Shown piece by piece: positions 16,024 through 24,830 of a DNA stretch of 64,000 nt. The notes beneath the pieces are model-generated. The model saw only the letters and a list, made by a program, of their open reading frames with translations. It was not told the DNA's origin and did no database searches. The DNA lies in NCBI RefSeq assembly GCF_013113835.1, contig NZ_VTYQ01000004.1, forward strand, positions 124,001 through 188,000, written 5' to 3'. This DNA is from Vibrio sp. RE88. GTDB taxonomy: Bacteria > Pseudomonadota > Gammaproteobacteria > Enterobacterales > Vibrionaceae. The number at the start of each line of letters is the position of its first letter. Positions within the stretch are counted from its first letter, which is position 1. A program made the translations under genes and the position numbers.

Positions 16024-17214
16024 TTACATCACACCTTCTACTGCTACGTAATAGACAGACTGGTCATAGCTAAAGTTGCTTAGGTTAGAATCGCGAGATT
16101 CGTATGACACTCCGCCTTTGAACGTTAACCAACGACGAAAATCGTAATCAAGGTAAACACTCGCTTTGGAGGTATCGTCTTTGCGACTACTGTCTGTGTA
16201 ATCTTCAGATAGGTAAGAAAGCTCAGTGTGCGTCGAGATAATTTCTGACCAGTTGTGTGACCAATTTGCGTTGTAAACTGAGGTATCAATTGCACCGCCT
16301 AAACCATTAGGGTCAGTGGATTTACGGCTGGATTTCAGTTCGAGTGCTGAGTAGCTTCTCAGCATGTACGCGACGTCAACGTCCCACGAAAATGAGTCAA
16401 AATCCTCTCGCTGTGGCGTGTCAAACTCTTTGTTTTGATAACCAATCTTGACACTGCCGCGTAGCTTGCCGGTGGCATCCCATGAGGTACCTAGGTAAAC
16501 AAAGTGGTGTAAGCTGTCGCGTTCACTGGAGCCCGGCGCCACTTCGTTATAGCTACGGTCATTGACGATGTACTGTGCTAGTAGCGATGTTTTAGGAAAC
16601 GCTTTGTAGAAGAAAGCAGTACTGAATCGTCCTTCGTCCCAATCTTGATATCGAGTCACATTTCGGTTGTTCTTGTACGACAAATCACCCCAGCCAACAT
16701 TCGCTTCTATTTGGCCTTTTGCTTCAGTGCTGCCATAGCGATAGCCAAGATTGAAAGAGTTCGAGACATATTTGTTGTAGTCGAGGTTGGAGGTTGTATC
16801 GTTGTCACCACGGTTTTCATGTGTTTTGGCTAAGCTGTAACGCAGATCGAGTGCATTTCTTGAGTTCGCTTCCCAGTAACTGGTCAGGTCAAGAAAATGA
16901 TCGGTATAGTTGTCGCGTTGTGAGCTGAAAAATTCACCACGTTGGATACGATAGCCGAGATTGTGCTTTTGTTTGTCACTTTCCAGCTCAAACCCGACAC
17001 CGGGTTCATAGACAGCGAACCAAGAGCTGGTTTCATCAAACTCTTCTTTCGCTACGTTACTGTTATAGCCGCTGTAGAGGTTCAGATAAGGCACAATTGC
17101 GATGCCCGATTCTGTTTCAATTGGCACAGGTGTTGGCGCCGCATAGACCGAGTGAGAAACCGCAAGAGTCAGAAACCCGCTTGTGATTGATGTGAGTTTG
17201 TTGAATCTATTCAT
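16024..17214 (-). CDS. Outer-membrane beta-barrel of the exopolysaccharide system
   Basis: About 396 residues. The signal peptide (LTLAVSHSVYAA) is followed by a protein built of alternating amphipathic strands with many Tyr/Trp and Asp/Asn turns, ending in YYVAVEGVM. It belongs to the group of 18-strand-like barrels found beside short SLBB exporters (EpsL/VpsM-position proteins). It probably forms the outer-membrane exit for the polysaccharide together with the short SLBB protein encoded 4 bases downstream. ATG 17214 (MNRFNKLTS) is preferred to the start at 17232, because it gives a normal signal peptide. Confidence 0.72.
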   Translation of the reverse strand: MNRFNKLTSITSGFLTLAVSHSVYAAPTPVPIETESGIAIVPYLNLYSGYNSNVAKEEFDETSSWFAVYEPGVGFELESDKQKHNLGYRIQRGEFFSSQRDNYTDHFLDLTSYWEANSRNALDLRYSLAKTHENRGDNDTTSNLDYNKYVSNSFNLGYRYGSTEAKGQIEANVGWGDLSYKNNRNVTRYQDWDEGRFSTAFFYKAFPKTSLLAQYIVNDRSYNEVAPGSSERDSLHHFVYLGTSWDATGKLRGSVKIGYQNKEFDTPQREDFDSFSWDVDVAYMLRSYSALELKSSRKSTDPNGLGGAIDTSVYNANWSHNWSEIISTHTELSYLSEDYTDSSRKDDTSKASVYLDYDFRRWLTFKGGVSYESRDSNLSNFSYDQSVYYVAVEGVM

Positions 17215-17235
17215 AATAAACATCATGTCCATGAC

Positions 17236-18630
17236 TTAATAGGCATTTTTGCCAACAAAACCTTTGAAAACGGTAAGAAAAACAATCTTAATATCGAACC
17301 ATAGAGACCATCTGTGGATGTAATCTAGGTCGAATTGCACGCGCTTTTCCATCTTGTCGATGGTGTTGGTTTCACCGCGCCATCCGTTTACCTGAGCCCA
17401 ACCTGTAATGCCTGGTTTCACTTTATGGCGCAACATGTAGCGGTTCACAATAGTGCGATACTCTTCGTTGTGCGCGACAGCGTGAGGGCGTGGGCCAACA
17501 ATAGACATACGGCCTTGCAGCACGTTGATAAACTGAGGGAGCTCGTCCAATGAAGTACGACGAATGAAAGCCCCGAATTTAGTCACTCGCGGGTCGTTTT
17601 TCGTTGCCTGAGCGACCTTAGCGCCATTGTCCATGACCTTCATGCTACGGAATTTCCACACTTTGATCGGTTTACCATCTAGGCCGTATCGAAGCTGCTT
17701 AAAAATAATGGGGCCCGGAGAAGATATTTTTACACCGATCGCGACGGCAAGAAGAACTGGGCTGATCAACACAAGAATTAAGCTGCTCAAAACCAAATCT
17801 TCTAAGCGTTTTAACCAAGTCGATAACCCATTAAACGGCGTGTCGAATATGCTGAATGCGTTGACTTCGCCTATGGTATACCAGCGGGAGTGCAATAGGT
17901 TAAACGTGAAAAAGTCGGGCACGACATACGTATTTACAGTACTGTCAGAGAAGGCCTCCAAAATATCTGAAATACGTTTTTGTGCCTGCATTGGCAAAGC
18001 AATATAGATATTTTGCACTTCGCCATTTTTGGCTAAGGCTAATGCATCTTTTATTGTGCCTAATATAGGTAAGTCACTGGTCAGCCGCTTCGGCTCTCGG
18101 TCATCATAGAAACCCGTGAGTTTAATTCCTAATTCTGGGTGATTACGCAAGTTCTTTGATAGTTCTAATCCCTGCGGGGTTAAACCTACAATCGCTGCTT
18201 TTTTTGTATGAACGCCTCGCTGGTGGAGATAATAAAGCGCCATGAAAGCGAACGTACGCCAAATAAGAAGAGCTGCGAAAGTGAGAACAATCCAATAACC
18301 AATAATTAGACGGGAAAAGTCTGGGCCAGTTTTCGAAAAATAGCTGAGTAACGTGAGACCGCCAACGGTAGAGATCCAACAAAAAGAAGTATAAAGCGCC
18401 AGAGAACGAAGTTTAGCAGTACGCCAATGGCTGTATATATCCAGACTTTCAGCGATGAAAGAGTAGATGATAACACCCAACAGACCTGCAGAGATGTAGC
18501 CTAAGGTAACAATGTGGGCATTTGCTTTGATAGCAATATACAACGCACAGAGTATTACCAAGCAGTCAATAAGACGATAAAAGACTTTACCGTGATAATT
18601 GGTAATACGTATCCTTCCTCGTTCACTCAT
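17236..18630 (-). CDS. vpsL: Undecaprenyl-phosphate glucose phosphotransferase (WcaJ/VpsL type)
   Basis: About 464 residues. Four or five N-terminal membrane spans are followed by a CoA-binding-like domain (KKAAIVGLTPQGLELSKNLR) and the bacterial sugar transferase domain (RLEDLVLSSLILVLISPVLL, then KQLRYGLDGKPIKVWKFRSM, RRTSLDELPQFINVL, IVGPRPHA). It transfers a hexose-1-phosphate to undecaprenyl phosphate, starting repeat-unit synthesis in the inner membrane. The start at 18630 is fixed by AGGAG seven bases upstream; the longer frame to 18687 has none. It is the first gene of the operon, downstream of a 445-base AT-rich control region. Confidence 0.92.
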   Translation of the reverse strand: MSERGRIRITNYHGKVFYRLIDCLVILCALYIAIKANAHIVTLGYISAGLLGVIIYSFIAESLDIYSHWRTAKLRSLALYTSFCWISTVGGLTLLSYFSKTGPDFSRLIIGYWIVLTFAALLIWRTFAFMALYYLHQRGVHTKKAAIVGLTPQGLELSKNLRNHPELGIKLTGFYDDREPKRLTSDLPILGTIKDALALAKNGEVQNIYIALPMQAQKRISDILEAFSDSTVNTYVVPDFFTFNLLHSRWYTIGEVNAFSIFDTPFNGLSTWLKRLEDLVLSSLILVLISPVLLAVAIGVKISSPGPIIFKQLRYGLDGKPIKVWKFRSMKVMDNGAKVAQATKNDPRVTKFGAFIRRTSLDELPQFINVLQGRMSIVGPRPHAVAHNEEYRTIVNRYMLRHKVKPGITGWAQVNGWRGETNTIDKMEKRVQFDLDYIHRWSLWFDIKIVFLTVFKGFVGKNAY

Positions 18631-19075
18631 TGTGAGCTCCTGAAATACATGTAATCCCTGTAAGGTTTTAACAAATAAAAATAGCAAGGCGCATTTTTAT
18701 AACATCTTTATATAGGTTGCAATGATATAGGGTGGCTCAATATTAAGACTGATGGCGTATTGTTTTAGATTGAGAGAAATAGATTAAATTACTCACTAAT
18801 AAATAGTGGGTTAGATAATTATTAGATGTTTTACTCAATAATTTGGGCGTGTATTTCTTATTTATTTCAATTTCTAATTTGGATGAAAATAATTAAGAAT
18901 TCTCAAAATAGAAACAATAATAATCGTTCAAAATTCTTATTTATAAGAATTATTAGTGTTAGCTATTTACAACTGGAATTTGCTTTAGGGTTAGACTTTA
19001 TTTAGTTATTGCTAATTAAATGATTATCAGAAAGGGAGGCAAGAACTTGACTTGCTATTCTTGCCTAAAGAGATG
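18631..19075. promoter_or_regulatory. AT-rich control region of the exopolysaccharide operon
   Basis: No gene here. The stretch is strikingly AT-rich compared with its flanks and holds a near-perfect 20-base palindrome (AATTCTTAT/ATAAGAATT arms, 18932-18951) and a related AAGAATTCT at about 18893. In vibrios such regions upstream of vpsL-like genes bind c-di-GMP-responsive regulators and H-NS. I cannot match a specific consensus, so only the presence of a candidate operator is claimed. Confidence 0.5.
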
Positions 19076-19684
19076 TTATTTCGTCTGATAACGTGCAACG
19101 AAGGTGTGAGTTGCACACTCTACTGCACTTTTCAGTAGCTCACAGTTTGCTGGAGGTTGATGCCCAAGCAGCTGAGGCCAAAAAACGACGGCTTTAATGC
19201 TGCCGATAAACTGCTCAACAGCCATAGATATGTCATCGACTTCAAGCACCCCAGCCTCAATTCCTTGTTTTACCCACTGATTAAGACCGTAAGAATCTTC
19301 GATAGCCTCAAAACGTTTCATCAGCAACTGAGAAGTGTGAGGGCATCGAATACATTCCGCCATGACTAAGCGTGCGGTCATCTGAAAATCGTCAGTATTG
19401 ATGTAGCACATCTGTTTGAGTGTGATATCGATAAGTTGTGCTGCGACTGACAAAGAAGGTTCAAATTTCAGCTCACATTGTTCATCAAAGCGACATATTA
19501 GCTTATCTACAATGACCTCAAATAGAGCATCTTTGTTTGGGTAGTATTTGTATAACGTGCGTTTTGAAACCCCAGCATGTTTCGAAATACCTTCCATACT
19601 GGCCTGCTCAAAGCCTTTTTGAGAGAAAACTTCAATGGCGGATCTGATGATATCTTCTTGTTTTATATCGCTTCGTTTAATCAT
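19076..19684 (-). CDS. TetR-family repressor
   Basis: A 202-residue regulator with the TetR helix-turn-helix near residues 25-50 (SMEGISKHAGVSKRTLYKYYPNKDALFEVI) and an all-helical ligand domain of the AefR-like C-terminal type. It is divergent from the metallo-hydrolase gene. Two inverted copies of a palindrome lie between them, and the first begins only 21 bases before its ATG, so repression of itself and of the hydrolase is very likely. Ligand unknown. Confidence 0.9.
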   Translation of the reverse strand: MIKRSDIKQEDIIRSAIEVFSQKGFEQASMEGISKHAGVSKRTLYKYYPNKDALFEVIVDKLICRFDEQCELKFEPSLSVAAQLIDITLKQMCYINTDDFQMTARLVMAECIRCPHTSQLLMKRFEAIEDSYGLNQWVKQGIEAGVLEVDDISMAVEQFIGSIKAVVFWPQLLGHQPPANCELLKSAVECATHTFVARYQTK

Positions 19685-19704
19685 GCACTCATCTCAAGAT
19701 ACTT

Positions 19705-19728
19705 AAAGTAAACGATGGTGTTTACTTT
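19705..19728. promoter_or_regulatory. TetR operator copy 1
   Basis: Perfect arms AAAGTAAAC and GTTTACTTT flank a GATGGT centre. The same 24-base word occurs again, inverted, 16 bases further on. The position between divergent TetR and hydrolase genes makes it the repressor's operator. Confidence 0.8.
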
Positions 19729-19744
19729 TAATATTGCAGTGTCT

Positions 19745-19768
19745 AAAGTATACACCATCGTTTACTTT
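19745..19768. promoter_or_regulatory. TetR operator copy 2
   Basis: AAAGTATAC-ACCATC-GTTTACTTT, the reverse complement of copy 1 with one changed base. Centres of the two copies are 40 bp apart, close to four helical turns, so both dimers would sit on the same face of the DNA. Confidence 0.8.
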
Positions 19769-19787
19769 CTTGGGTAGCCACTAGGTC

Positions 19788-20954
19788 ATGAAAATGAGCA
19801 ATAGGATCAAAGCATCGGTAAATTCAGCACTAGGTGTCATGGGATTCAGCCAGCTTCTTAACACCGAAAGCGGTGTTGAGCGTCAACAGAGCGAGCGGCT
19901 GAGAGCGAAAAGAATCGTCAACTCAAAGCAATTTAAAAATGGCAAAGTAGTGGCTAGAATGCCTAACGTGCCAAGCCCAGAGAGTATGTCTGCAGTGATG
20001 TGGAAATTCTTTTTCCAACGAGGCTCCCTCAAGCCTCAAACCATGTTGCCTCATGTTCCCGTCAATATGGTCAAACTGGCACAACGCAGTGATGATATGC
20101 GTGTTACTTGGTTAGGACACTCCAGTCTATTTATCGATATAGACCGAACACGAATCCTTATTGACCCTGTGTTTGAGCATGCATCACCTTGGGTGGCGAA
20201 GAAGCTTTTTTCTCGCAATGTAAAAACGCCGGTGAAACGTGATGAATTACCTCTACCAGACGCCATTGTCATTTCACATGATCACTATGACCATTTAGAA
20301 GAGTCGACGATTCGTTACTACGCCGATAAAGATGTCGTTTTTATGGTGCCATTAGCGGTAGGGCGCCATTTAGAAAAGTGGGGCGTAAGCTCTGCTAAGA
20401 TCCAAGAATTAGATTGGTGGGAGTCGACCACCATCAATGGTGTTAAGCTGACTGCAGCCCCAGCAAACCATAATTCTGGCCGTACTGGTTTTGATTCCAA
20501 TAGTACGCTTTGGGCTTCTTGGGCCATCCATGGCAAATCTGGCTCATTGTTTTACAGCGGTGATTCAGCGTACGACACACATTTTAAAGAGATCGGAAAA
20601 AAACTCGGACCGTTTGATATGGCATTCATCGAAGTGGCCGCCAATGTGAAAGAGGGCAAAGGTTTCCCTGTCGAAAACTGGGGGCATATGCAAGCGCGAC
20701 ATACGATGCAGGCATTTATGGATCTAGGCGCAGAGCAATTGTTCCCAGTTCATTGGTCCACTTTCGAGCTGTTTGCTCACAGGTGGGATGAGCCCATGAC
20801 TGATCTCATCGAAGAAGCCAAAGTTACGGGCGCGAAATTAGTGACACCTATGGTTGGAGAAACACTTGAGCTCAATGATGAGATAAATACGTCATTCTGG
20901 TGGAAAAACCAGAATGAAAAGTGGGTAAAAGGCGATTTATGCTTTCAGAATTAG
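19788..20954 (+). CDS. MBL-fold metal-dependent hydrolase (NAPE-PLD/RomA-like)
   Basis: A 388-residue metallo-beta-lactamase-fold protein. The first 90 residues are a poorly structured leader, then TWLGHSSLFIDIDRTRILIDP opens the fold. The metal motif is ISHDHYDHLE, later metal ligands are in APANHNSGR and FYSGDSAYDTHF, and MFPVHWSTFEL-type residues close it. Relatives hydrolyse N-acyl-phosphatidylethanolamines or related phosphodiesters. A second ATG at 19794 has the better-spaced AGG and may be the true start. Controlled by the divergent TetR repressor through the two operators. Confidence 0.85.
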   Translation: MKMSNRIKASVNSALGVMGFSQLLNTESGVERQQSERLRAKRIVNSKQFKNGKVVARMPNVPSPESMSAVMWKFFFQRGSLKPQTMLPHVPVNMVKLAQRSDDMRVTWLGHSSLFIDIDRTRILIDPVFEHASPWVAKKLFSRNVKTPVKRDELPLPDAIVISHDHYDHLEESTIRYYADKDVVFMVPLAVGRHLEKWGVSSAKIQELDWWESTTINGVKLTAAPANHNSGRTGFDSNSTLWASWAIHGKSGSLFYSGDSAYDTHFKEIGKKLGPFDMAFIEVAANVKEGKGFPVENWGHMQARHTMQAFMDLGAEQLFPVHWSTFELFAHRWDEPMTDLIEEAKVTGAKLVTPMVGETLELNDEINTSFWWKNQNEKWVKGDLCFQN

Positions 20955-20991
20955 ATACTATAACTATTTAAAAAATAAGCGATATTTTGAC

Positions 20992-21022
20992 TAGGCCTGC
21001 GTATTGTGGGCCTTTTTATTGG
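20992..21022 (+). terminator. Terminator after metallo-hydrolase gene
   Basis: AGGCC pairs with GGCCT over an 11-base loop, followed by TTTTATT. The stem is short, so it is modest. Confidence 0.55.
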
Positions 21023-21112
21023 AATTATAAATAACGCTATCTTTTACATTTAAAACTCATATACTCTAAGTTAACACTTATGCAACAAGCTGGTTAATGA
21101 AGGAGTAAGCCA

Positions 21113-22357
21113 ATGGATAGAGAACAAAGTCTTTTTCAATGGGAAAGGGTGAAACGTTTTAACTTTTCCGTTTGGACAGTTCTGATTGGCGTACTCATTG
21201 CCCGGACTAGTTATTTCATGGCTTGGCCGTTTTTGATCGTCTTCCTCTATCAGGATTATGGCACCTCTGCGATCGAGGTCGGTTCCATGCTGGCAGCGTC
21301 TGCCTTGATAGGTTCAGTTGCTGGGCTCTATTCGGGGTATCTATCTGACAAGTTCGGCAGAAAGTGGCTGATGTCGGCAGGCTGTATCATCGCTTTTTTT
21401 GCGTATAACGGCATCGCTTTGGCGAGTGAAGTTTGGCATTTCTACATTCTCATTCTCTTTACTGGCTTGATGCATCCTCTTATCGATGGGCCAGCTAAGG
21501 CGGTGTTAGGAGATTCTCTTGATGATTTGAAAGATCGAGAGCTGGCACTTAACACACGTTACTTTTTGCTTAATATTGGTGGAGCAATAGGGCCTCTTAT
21601 TGGTGTCACGCTAGCGTTATCGGATCCTCAAAGCTTGTTTATGGTGACTGGCTTTACTCACTTGGTGTATTGCTTCTGGATTCTTTTTGGGATTGAACGT
21701 AAAGGGAAGTTTAAGCAACCTGATCGTTCACAATTGCCCAATTTCCGCCAGACGTTGAAAGTTATTAGTAAAGACCGAATCTTCGTCTTGTTGATGTTGG
21801 CTAACCTAATGTTGATGTTCGTTTACGCACAACTCGAATCGTCAGTTCCTCAGGTTATTGTGCGAAGTGGTATTGAAGAGTCGGCCACTTTGATAGCGAT
21901 GTTGCTGTTTATCAACACTGCGACCATTGTTCTTTTTCAGTTCCCACTACTTAAATTGATGGAAAAACTTCCCCTTTTTACCCGCACTCGCATAGGGATG
22001 ATCCTGATTGCTATTGGGCAACTGGCATTCATTCTGTCACCAAAAGATGCCGCAATAGGCTGGGCGATAGCCAGCTTTATTATCAGCCTCGGAGAGGTGG
22101 TGACTTTCCCAACCATTAACGTTCAAATTGACCGACTCGCGCCCGCCCACCTGAGGGGCTCTTACTTTGGTGCGACGGCGCTCTATACATTGGGCTTTGC
22201 AATTGGTCCATTGCTTGGGGGAATGATGATTGAGTGGTTAGGCGCCAACTGGTTATTTGGTTTCTGCTTTATCGTCTGTCTATCAATGATCTGGCTCTAT
22301 TGGTATGCCGAACACGCCGAAGACCCAGTGGAAAGAGAACCTGTAACTCAAACATAA
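21113..22357 (+). CDS. Major facilitator drug/metabolite exporter (MdtH-like DHA1 type)
   Basis: A 414-residue protein with twelve predicted spans. The MFS motif A is present in the loop after span 2 (GYLSDKFGRKWLM), and the N-terminal ARTSYFMAWPFLIVFLYQDYG resembles MdtH-like multidrug exporters. AAGGAG seven bases before ATG 21113 fixes the start. It is a single-gene unit ending at a hairpin. Substrates cannot be read from sequence; the preceding TetR-controlled gene is on the same strand but a terminator separates them. Confidence 0.85.
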   Translation: MDREQSLFQWERVKRFNFSVWTVLIGVLIARTSYFMAWPFLIVFLYQDYGTSAIEVGSMLAASALIGSVAGLYSGYLSDKFGRKWLMSAGCIIAFFAYNGIALASEVWHFYILILFTGLMHPLIDGPAKAVLGDSLDDLKDRELALNTRYFLLNIGGAIGPLIGVTLALSDPQSLFMVTGFTHLVYCFWILFGIERKGKFKQPDRSQLPNFRQTLKVISKDRIFVLLMLANLMLMFVYAQLESSVPQVIVRSGIEESATLIAMLLFINTATIVLFQFPLLKLMEKLPLFTRTRIGMILIAIGQLAFILSPKDAAIGWAIASFIISLGEVVTFPTINVQIDRLAPAHLRGSYFGATALYTLGFAIGPLLGGMMIEWLGANWLFGFCFIVCLSMIWLYWYAEHAEDPVEREPVTQT

Positions 22358-22359
22358 AC

Positions 22360-22383
22360 AGAAGCCCTCGAATGAGGGCTTCT
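22360..22383. terminator. Bidirectional hairpin between MFS gene and the orphan ligand-domain gene
   Basis: A perfect 10-bp stem, AGAAGCCCTC with GAGGGCTTCT, around GAAT. It sits between two converging genes. Confidence 0.75.
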
Positions 22384-22404
22384 ATTAAATGTGCGCAAGC
22401 CTTC

Positions 22405-22878
22405 TTATTCGAATTCAAAAGGAAGGTGTACGATGCTTTCCAATTTTGATAGCGAATCCCCGTCGGCAAAGTACTTTATTATTTGTTTAGCACTTTTTAC
22501 GACATGCTCTCTATAGTTCTGATAATGCACCGTGTTGTTTGTAGGAAGCCAAGGCACTGATGCTATCAATGTCACGCTGCTACTTTGAGATTCTATACAG
22601 AATGAGAACAGGTTGTGATAGCCGTGAGAAGCCATAACTCTTGTGTATTCAGAGCTGTAATTACCTAAATTGTTTGGGAAACAAACTGTTCCGGCGTGTT
22701 TACGTGTATAGGCAAATGTGTCGTCCAACTCATCATACTTGTTTTGATAGTATGTGTTCTTATACGTATCAGGGACATTGGATAAGATTTGAGTGTTGTT
22801 GCGACATTCAAGTTGTATGGAAATATAGACCTCGTTGTGGTCTAACATTTTGTTAATGTCAGTCGTTATACTCATCAA
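22405..22878 (-). CDS. Stand-alone protein resembling a LuxR-type autoinducer-binding domain
   Basis: 157 residues. The central stretch QILSNVPDTYKNTYYQNKYDELDD, then FPNNLG...EYTRVMASHGYHNLFSFCIESQSSSVTLIAS, follows the order and spacing of the ligand domain of LuxR-type regulators (NYP-x2-W-x3-Y...D-P, then a helix, then G-x4-FSFPI...FGMLSFA). The Trp of the usual motif is Tyr here. The protein stops where the DNA-binding domain should begin, and a hairpin and a converging gene follow, so no lost helix-turn-helix is hidden downstream. No luxI-like gene is near. The similarity was read by eye, so the assignment is tentative. Confidence 0.45.
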   Translation of the reverse strand: MMSITTDINKMLDHNEVYISIQLECRNNTQILSNVPDTYKNTYYQNKYDELDDTFAYTRKHAGTVCFPNNLGNYSSEYTRVMASHGYHNLFSFCIESQSSSVTLIASVPWLPTNNTVHYQNYREHVVKSAKQIIKYFADGDSLSKLESIVHLPFEFE

Positions 22879-22962
22879 AACCCTTAGCTATACAGCGTTT
22901 GACTATCAAAGATATGAATTGTTGCCAACCAGAATTCGCTGGTGTGAGTTAGCATTTATCTT

Positions 22963-24060
22963 CTATTGGAGCCCATCTTGCGTTTGTTCGTCTGAAAATT
23001 TCGGCTCAAATTTCAAGGTTTGAGTTGGGTACGCGATATCAGCGTCATGCTTGTGAATGATAGACATGATTTTTAATAGAACATCTTCTTTGACTTCATG
23101 ATAGCGAATCCAGTTAACGGTTTTGGTAAAGGTATACACCATCATTTGTAGCGATGACGGGCCAAATGCGTTGAAGTTGACGATAAGAGTCTGCTTGGTA
23201 TCAATATCAGGGTGATTTCTCAGCATTGTCTTAATGTCTTTTACGATTTGAGCGACCTTCTCACCATCATCGTAGCGAACACCAATAGTCTCTTTGATTC
23301 TTCGGTTGAGCATTCGTGATGGGTTCTCCACCACTATGTTGCTGAATACTGAGTTAGGAACATAAAGAGGTCGTTTGTCGAAAGTGCGGATAATCGTCAT
23401 TCGCCATCCGATGCGCTCGACGGTGCCTTCGATCTGGCGATCCGGAGAGCGGATCCAGTCTCCGACTTTAAATGGGCGATCGAAGTAAATCATCATGCCG
23501 CCAAAGAAGTTAGAGAGGAGGTCTTTAGCTGCTAAACCCACAACCAAGCCACCGACACCACCAAAGGTTAGTAGACCAGATAGGCTTAAACCAAAGGCCT
23601 GCATGATGGTCAGCATACCAATGGTAATGAAGAACAGCCTTGATACTTTGGCTATTGCTTGAACAGTCGTCTCGTCTCTAGACTTCTGTTTTAAAACGTA
23701 TTCTTCAACATTGTTAATTAATCGCATGGTGATCCAGATAAAGATGGCGATCACCAAGAGAAGTTTTAAAGTACTTAGCCAATTGAGCTTAGAGTCCATG
23801 TAGTCTTGTAGAATGAATCCAAGCGAAATCGTTGCAGGCCAGCACCAAATCAGTGTACTGACGGGCGTTTTGAGTGCATGTAGAACCAAATCATCCCAGT
23901 GGAATTGGGTTTTACTGACGAGAATCTCTAGTCGACCGTAGATGATGCGCCACGCGATCCAGGCGAAGAAACTTGCGGCAGTGATGAACAAAACGTTGGT
24001 ATCCCAGCTTTGCAGCATAGTTACCAAGCTCTGTGGCAATAAAGCAACTAACTCATTCAT
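22963..24060 (-). CDS. MscS-family mechanosensitive channel
   Basis: A 365-residue inner-membrane protein. Four or five spans precede the pore helix and the MscS beta domain. The pore-lining helix is the Gly/Ala-rich LTFGGVGGLVVGLAAKDLLSNFFGGMMIYFDRPFKVGDWI, which is diagnostic. It is larger than E. coli MscS (286) and close in build to YnaI/YbdG-like channels. It releases solutes on osmotic downshock. Monocistronic by its spacing. Confidence 0.92.
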   Translation of the reverse strand: MNELVALLPQSLVTMLQSWDTNVLFITAASFFAWIAWRIIYGRLEILVSKTQFHWDDLVLHALKTPVSTLIWCWPATISLGFILQDYMDSKLNWLSTLKLLLVIAIFIWITMRLINNVEEYVLKQKSRDETTVQAIAKVSRLFFITIGMLTIMQAFGLSLSGLLTFGGVGGLVVGLAAKDLLSNFFGGMMIYFDRPFKVGDWIRSPDRQIEGTVERIGWRMTIIRTFDKRPLYVPNSVFSNIVVENPSRMLNRRIKETIGVRYDDGEKVAQIVKDIKTMLRNHPDIDTKQTLIVNFNAFGPSSLQMMVYTFTKTVNWIRYHEVKEDVLLKIMSIIHKHDADIAYPTQTLKFEPKFSDEQTQDGLQ

Positions 24061-24197
24061 TTATTAGGTCTTATTGTTAACGTCATAGGGGTAAGTATAA
24101 AGGCTTGTCAGTAGGCAAACTACCGACATTTTTCCTACAGGTTTTATTCGTCTTCATTGTCGATGGGGAAAAGGCTAAGTATTAAACGAAGGTTTGT

Positions 24198-24644
24198 TTA
24201 CTTCTTGCTACTGAAATGCTCAGATAACGCCGCTCGGCGATTCTTGGCAGAGCCGCCGCCACCTTCCATATCAACAGTGTCTTCGTAACCGGCTTTGATA
24301 AATTTTTGGGTTGGGCTGTTTGGTTCTAGACGACGAAGTTGTGGCGATTTGAAGGTGCCTGCAATTTGATAAATTGAAATACCACCGCCCGTTGTTACCG
24401 TCACTATTTTTCCGTCAAAGTCGAAGTTAGTGGTGATTAAACGGTCGTTTCGATAAACGCCGATTTCGTTAAACGTCAGGATTTCGGTATTGTATACAGG
24501 AGTGCCGATTTCGATCCAACGGCCGTAGACGTGCTTGGGATTAATGTAATCTTTATAGCTGAAAAAAAGCAGAGCCGCAAAAGCTACCGCCAATATGACA
24601 AATAGCGTAGCGAAAGATAATTTTACAAAAGCTTCTTTTTCCAT
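24198..24644 (-). CDS. DUF2850 family protein (Vibrio small membrane-anchored protein)
   Basis: About 148 residues with one N-terminal membrane span (FATLFVILAVAFAALLFFSY) and a soluble, probably periplasmic domain. The conserved run NPKHVYGRWIEIGTPVYNTEI, EIGVYRNDRLITTNFDFDG and the SPQLRRLEPNSPTQKFIKAGYE block match what I know of DUF2850. The tail is Gly- and Lys-rich. ATG 24644 is preferred; a GTG at 24695 would add 17 mostly polar residues. Function unknown. Confidence 0.65.
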   Translation of the reverse strand: MEKEAFVKLSFATLFVILAVAFAALLFFSYKDYINPKHVYGRWIEIGTPVYNTEILTFNEIGVYRNDRLITTNFDFDGKIVTVTTGGGISIYQIAGTFKSPQLRRLEPNSPTQKFIKAGYEDTVDMEGGGGSAKNRRAALSEHFSSKK

Positions 24645-24830
24645 GTAAGAGCGCTTTCTAAATCTGGGTGCATTGGTTGTTCTGTTTAACGCCACATTAA
24701 ACTGCTCTGATCAGCGAAACTAATTCGAAAGTTTACCTTTAATTTGTTCGCTGTGGTGCAAGAGTTTTCTCATTGACATCGATTATCAATAATAAGTTTG
24801 ATCTTCAGCCCAAAAAATGCACAGTTAATT

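Noticed and set aside
22405..22878. The orphan ligand-domain gene as a truncated pseudogene of a full LuxR regulator
   Set aside because: A hairpin and a converging gene follow closely and no helix-turn-helix remnant is visible in any frame before them, so a natural short gene is preferred, although it is not excluded that the domain was lost by an earlier deletion.
24770..24800. Fur-like site (GATTATCAATAATA) upstream of the DUF2850 gene
   Set aside because: Only about 13 of 19 positions match the Fur consensus in an AT-rich stretch, and no iron gene is adjacent. Too weak to claim.
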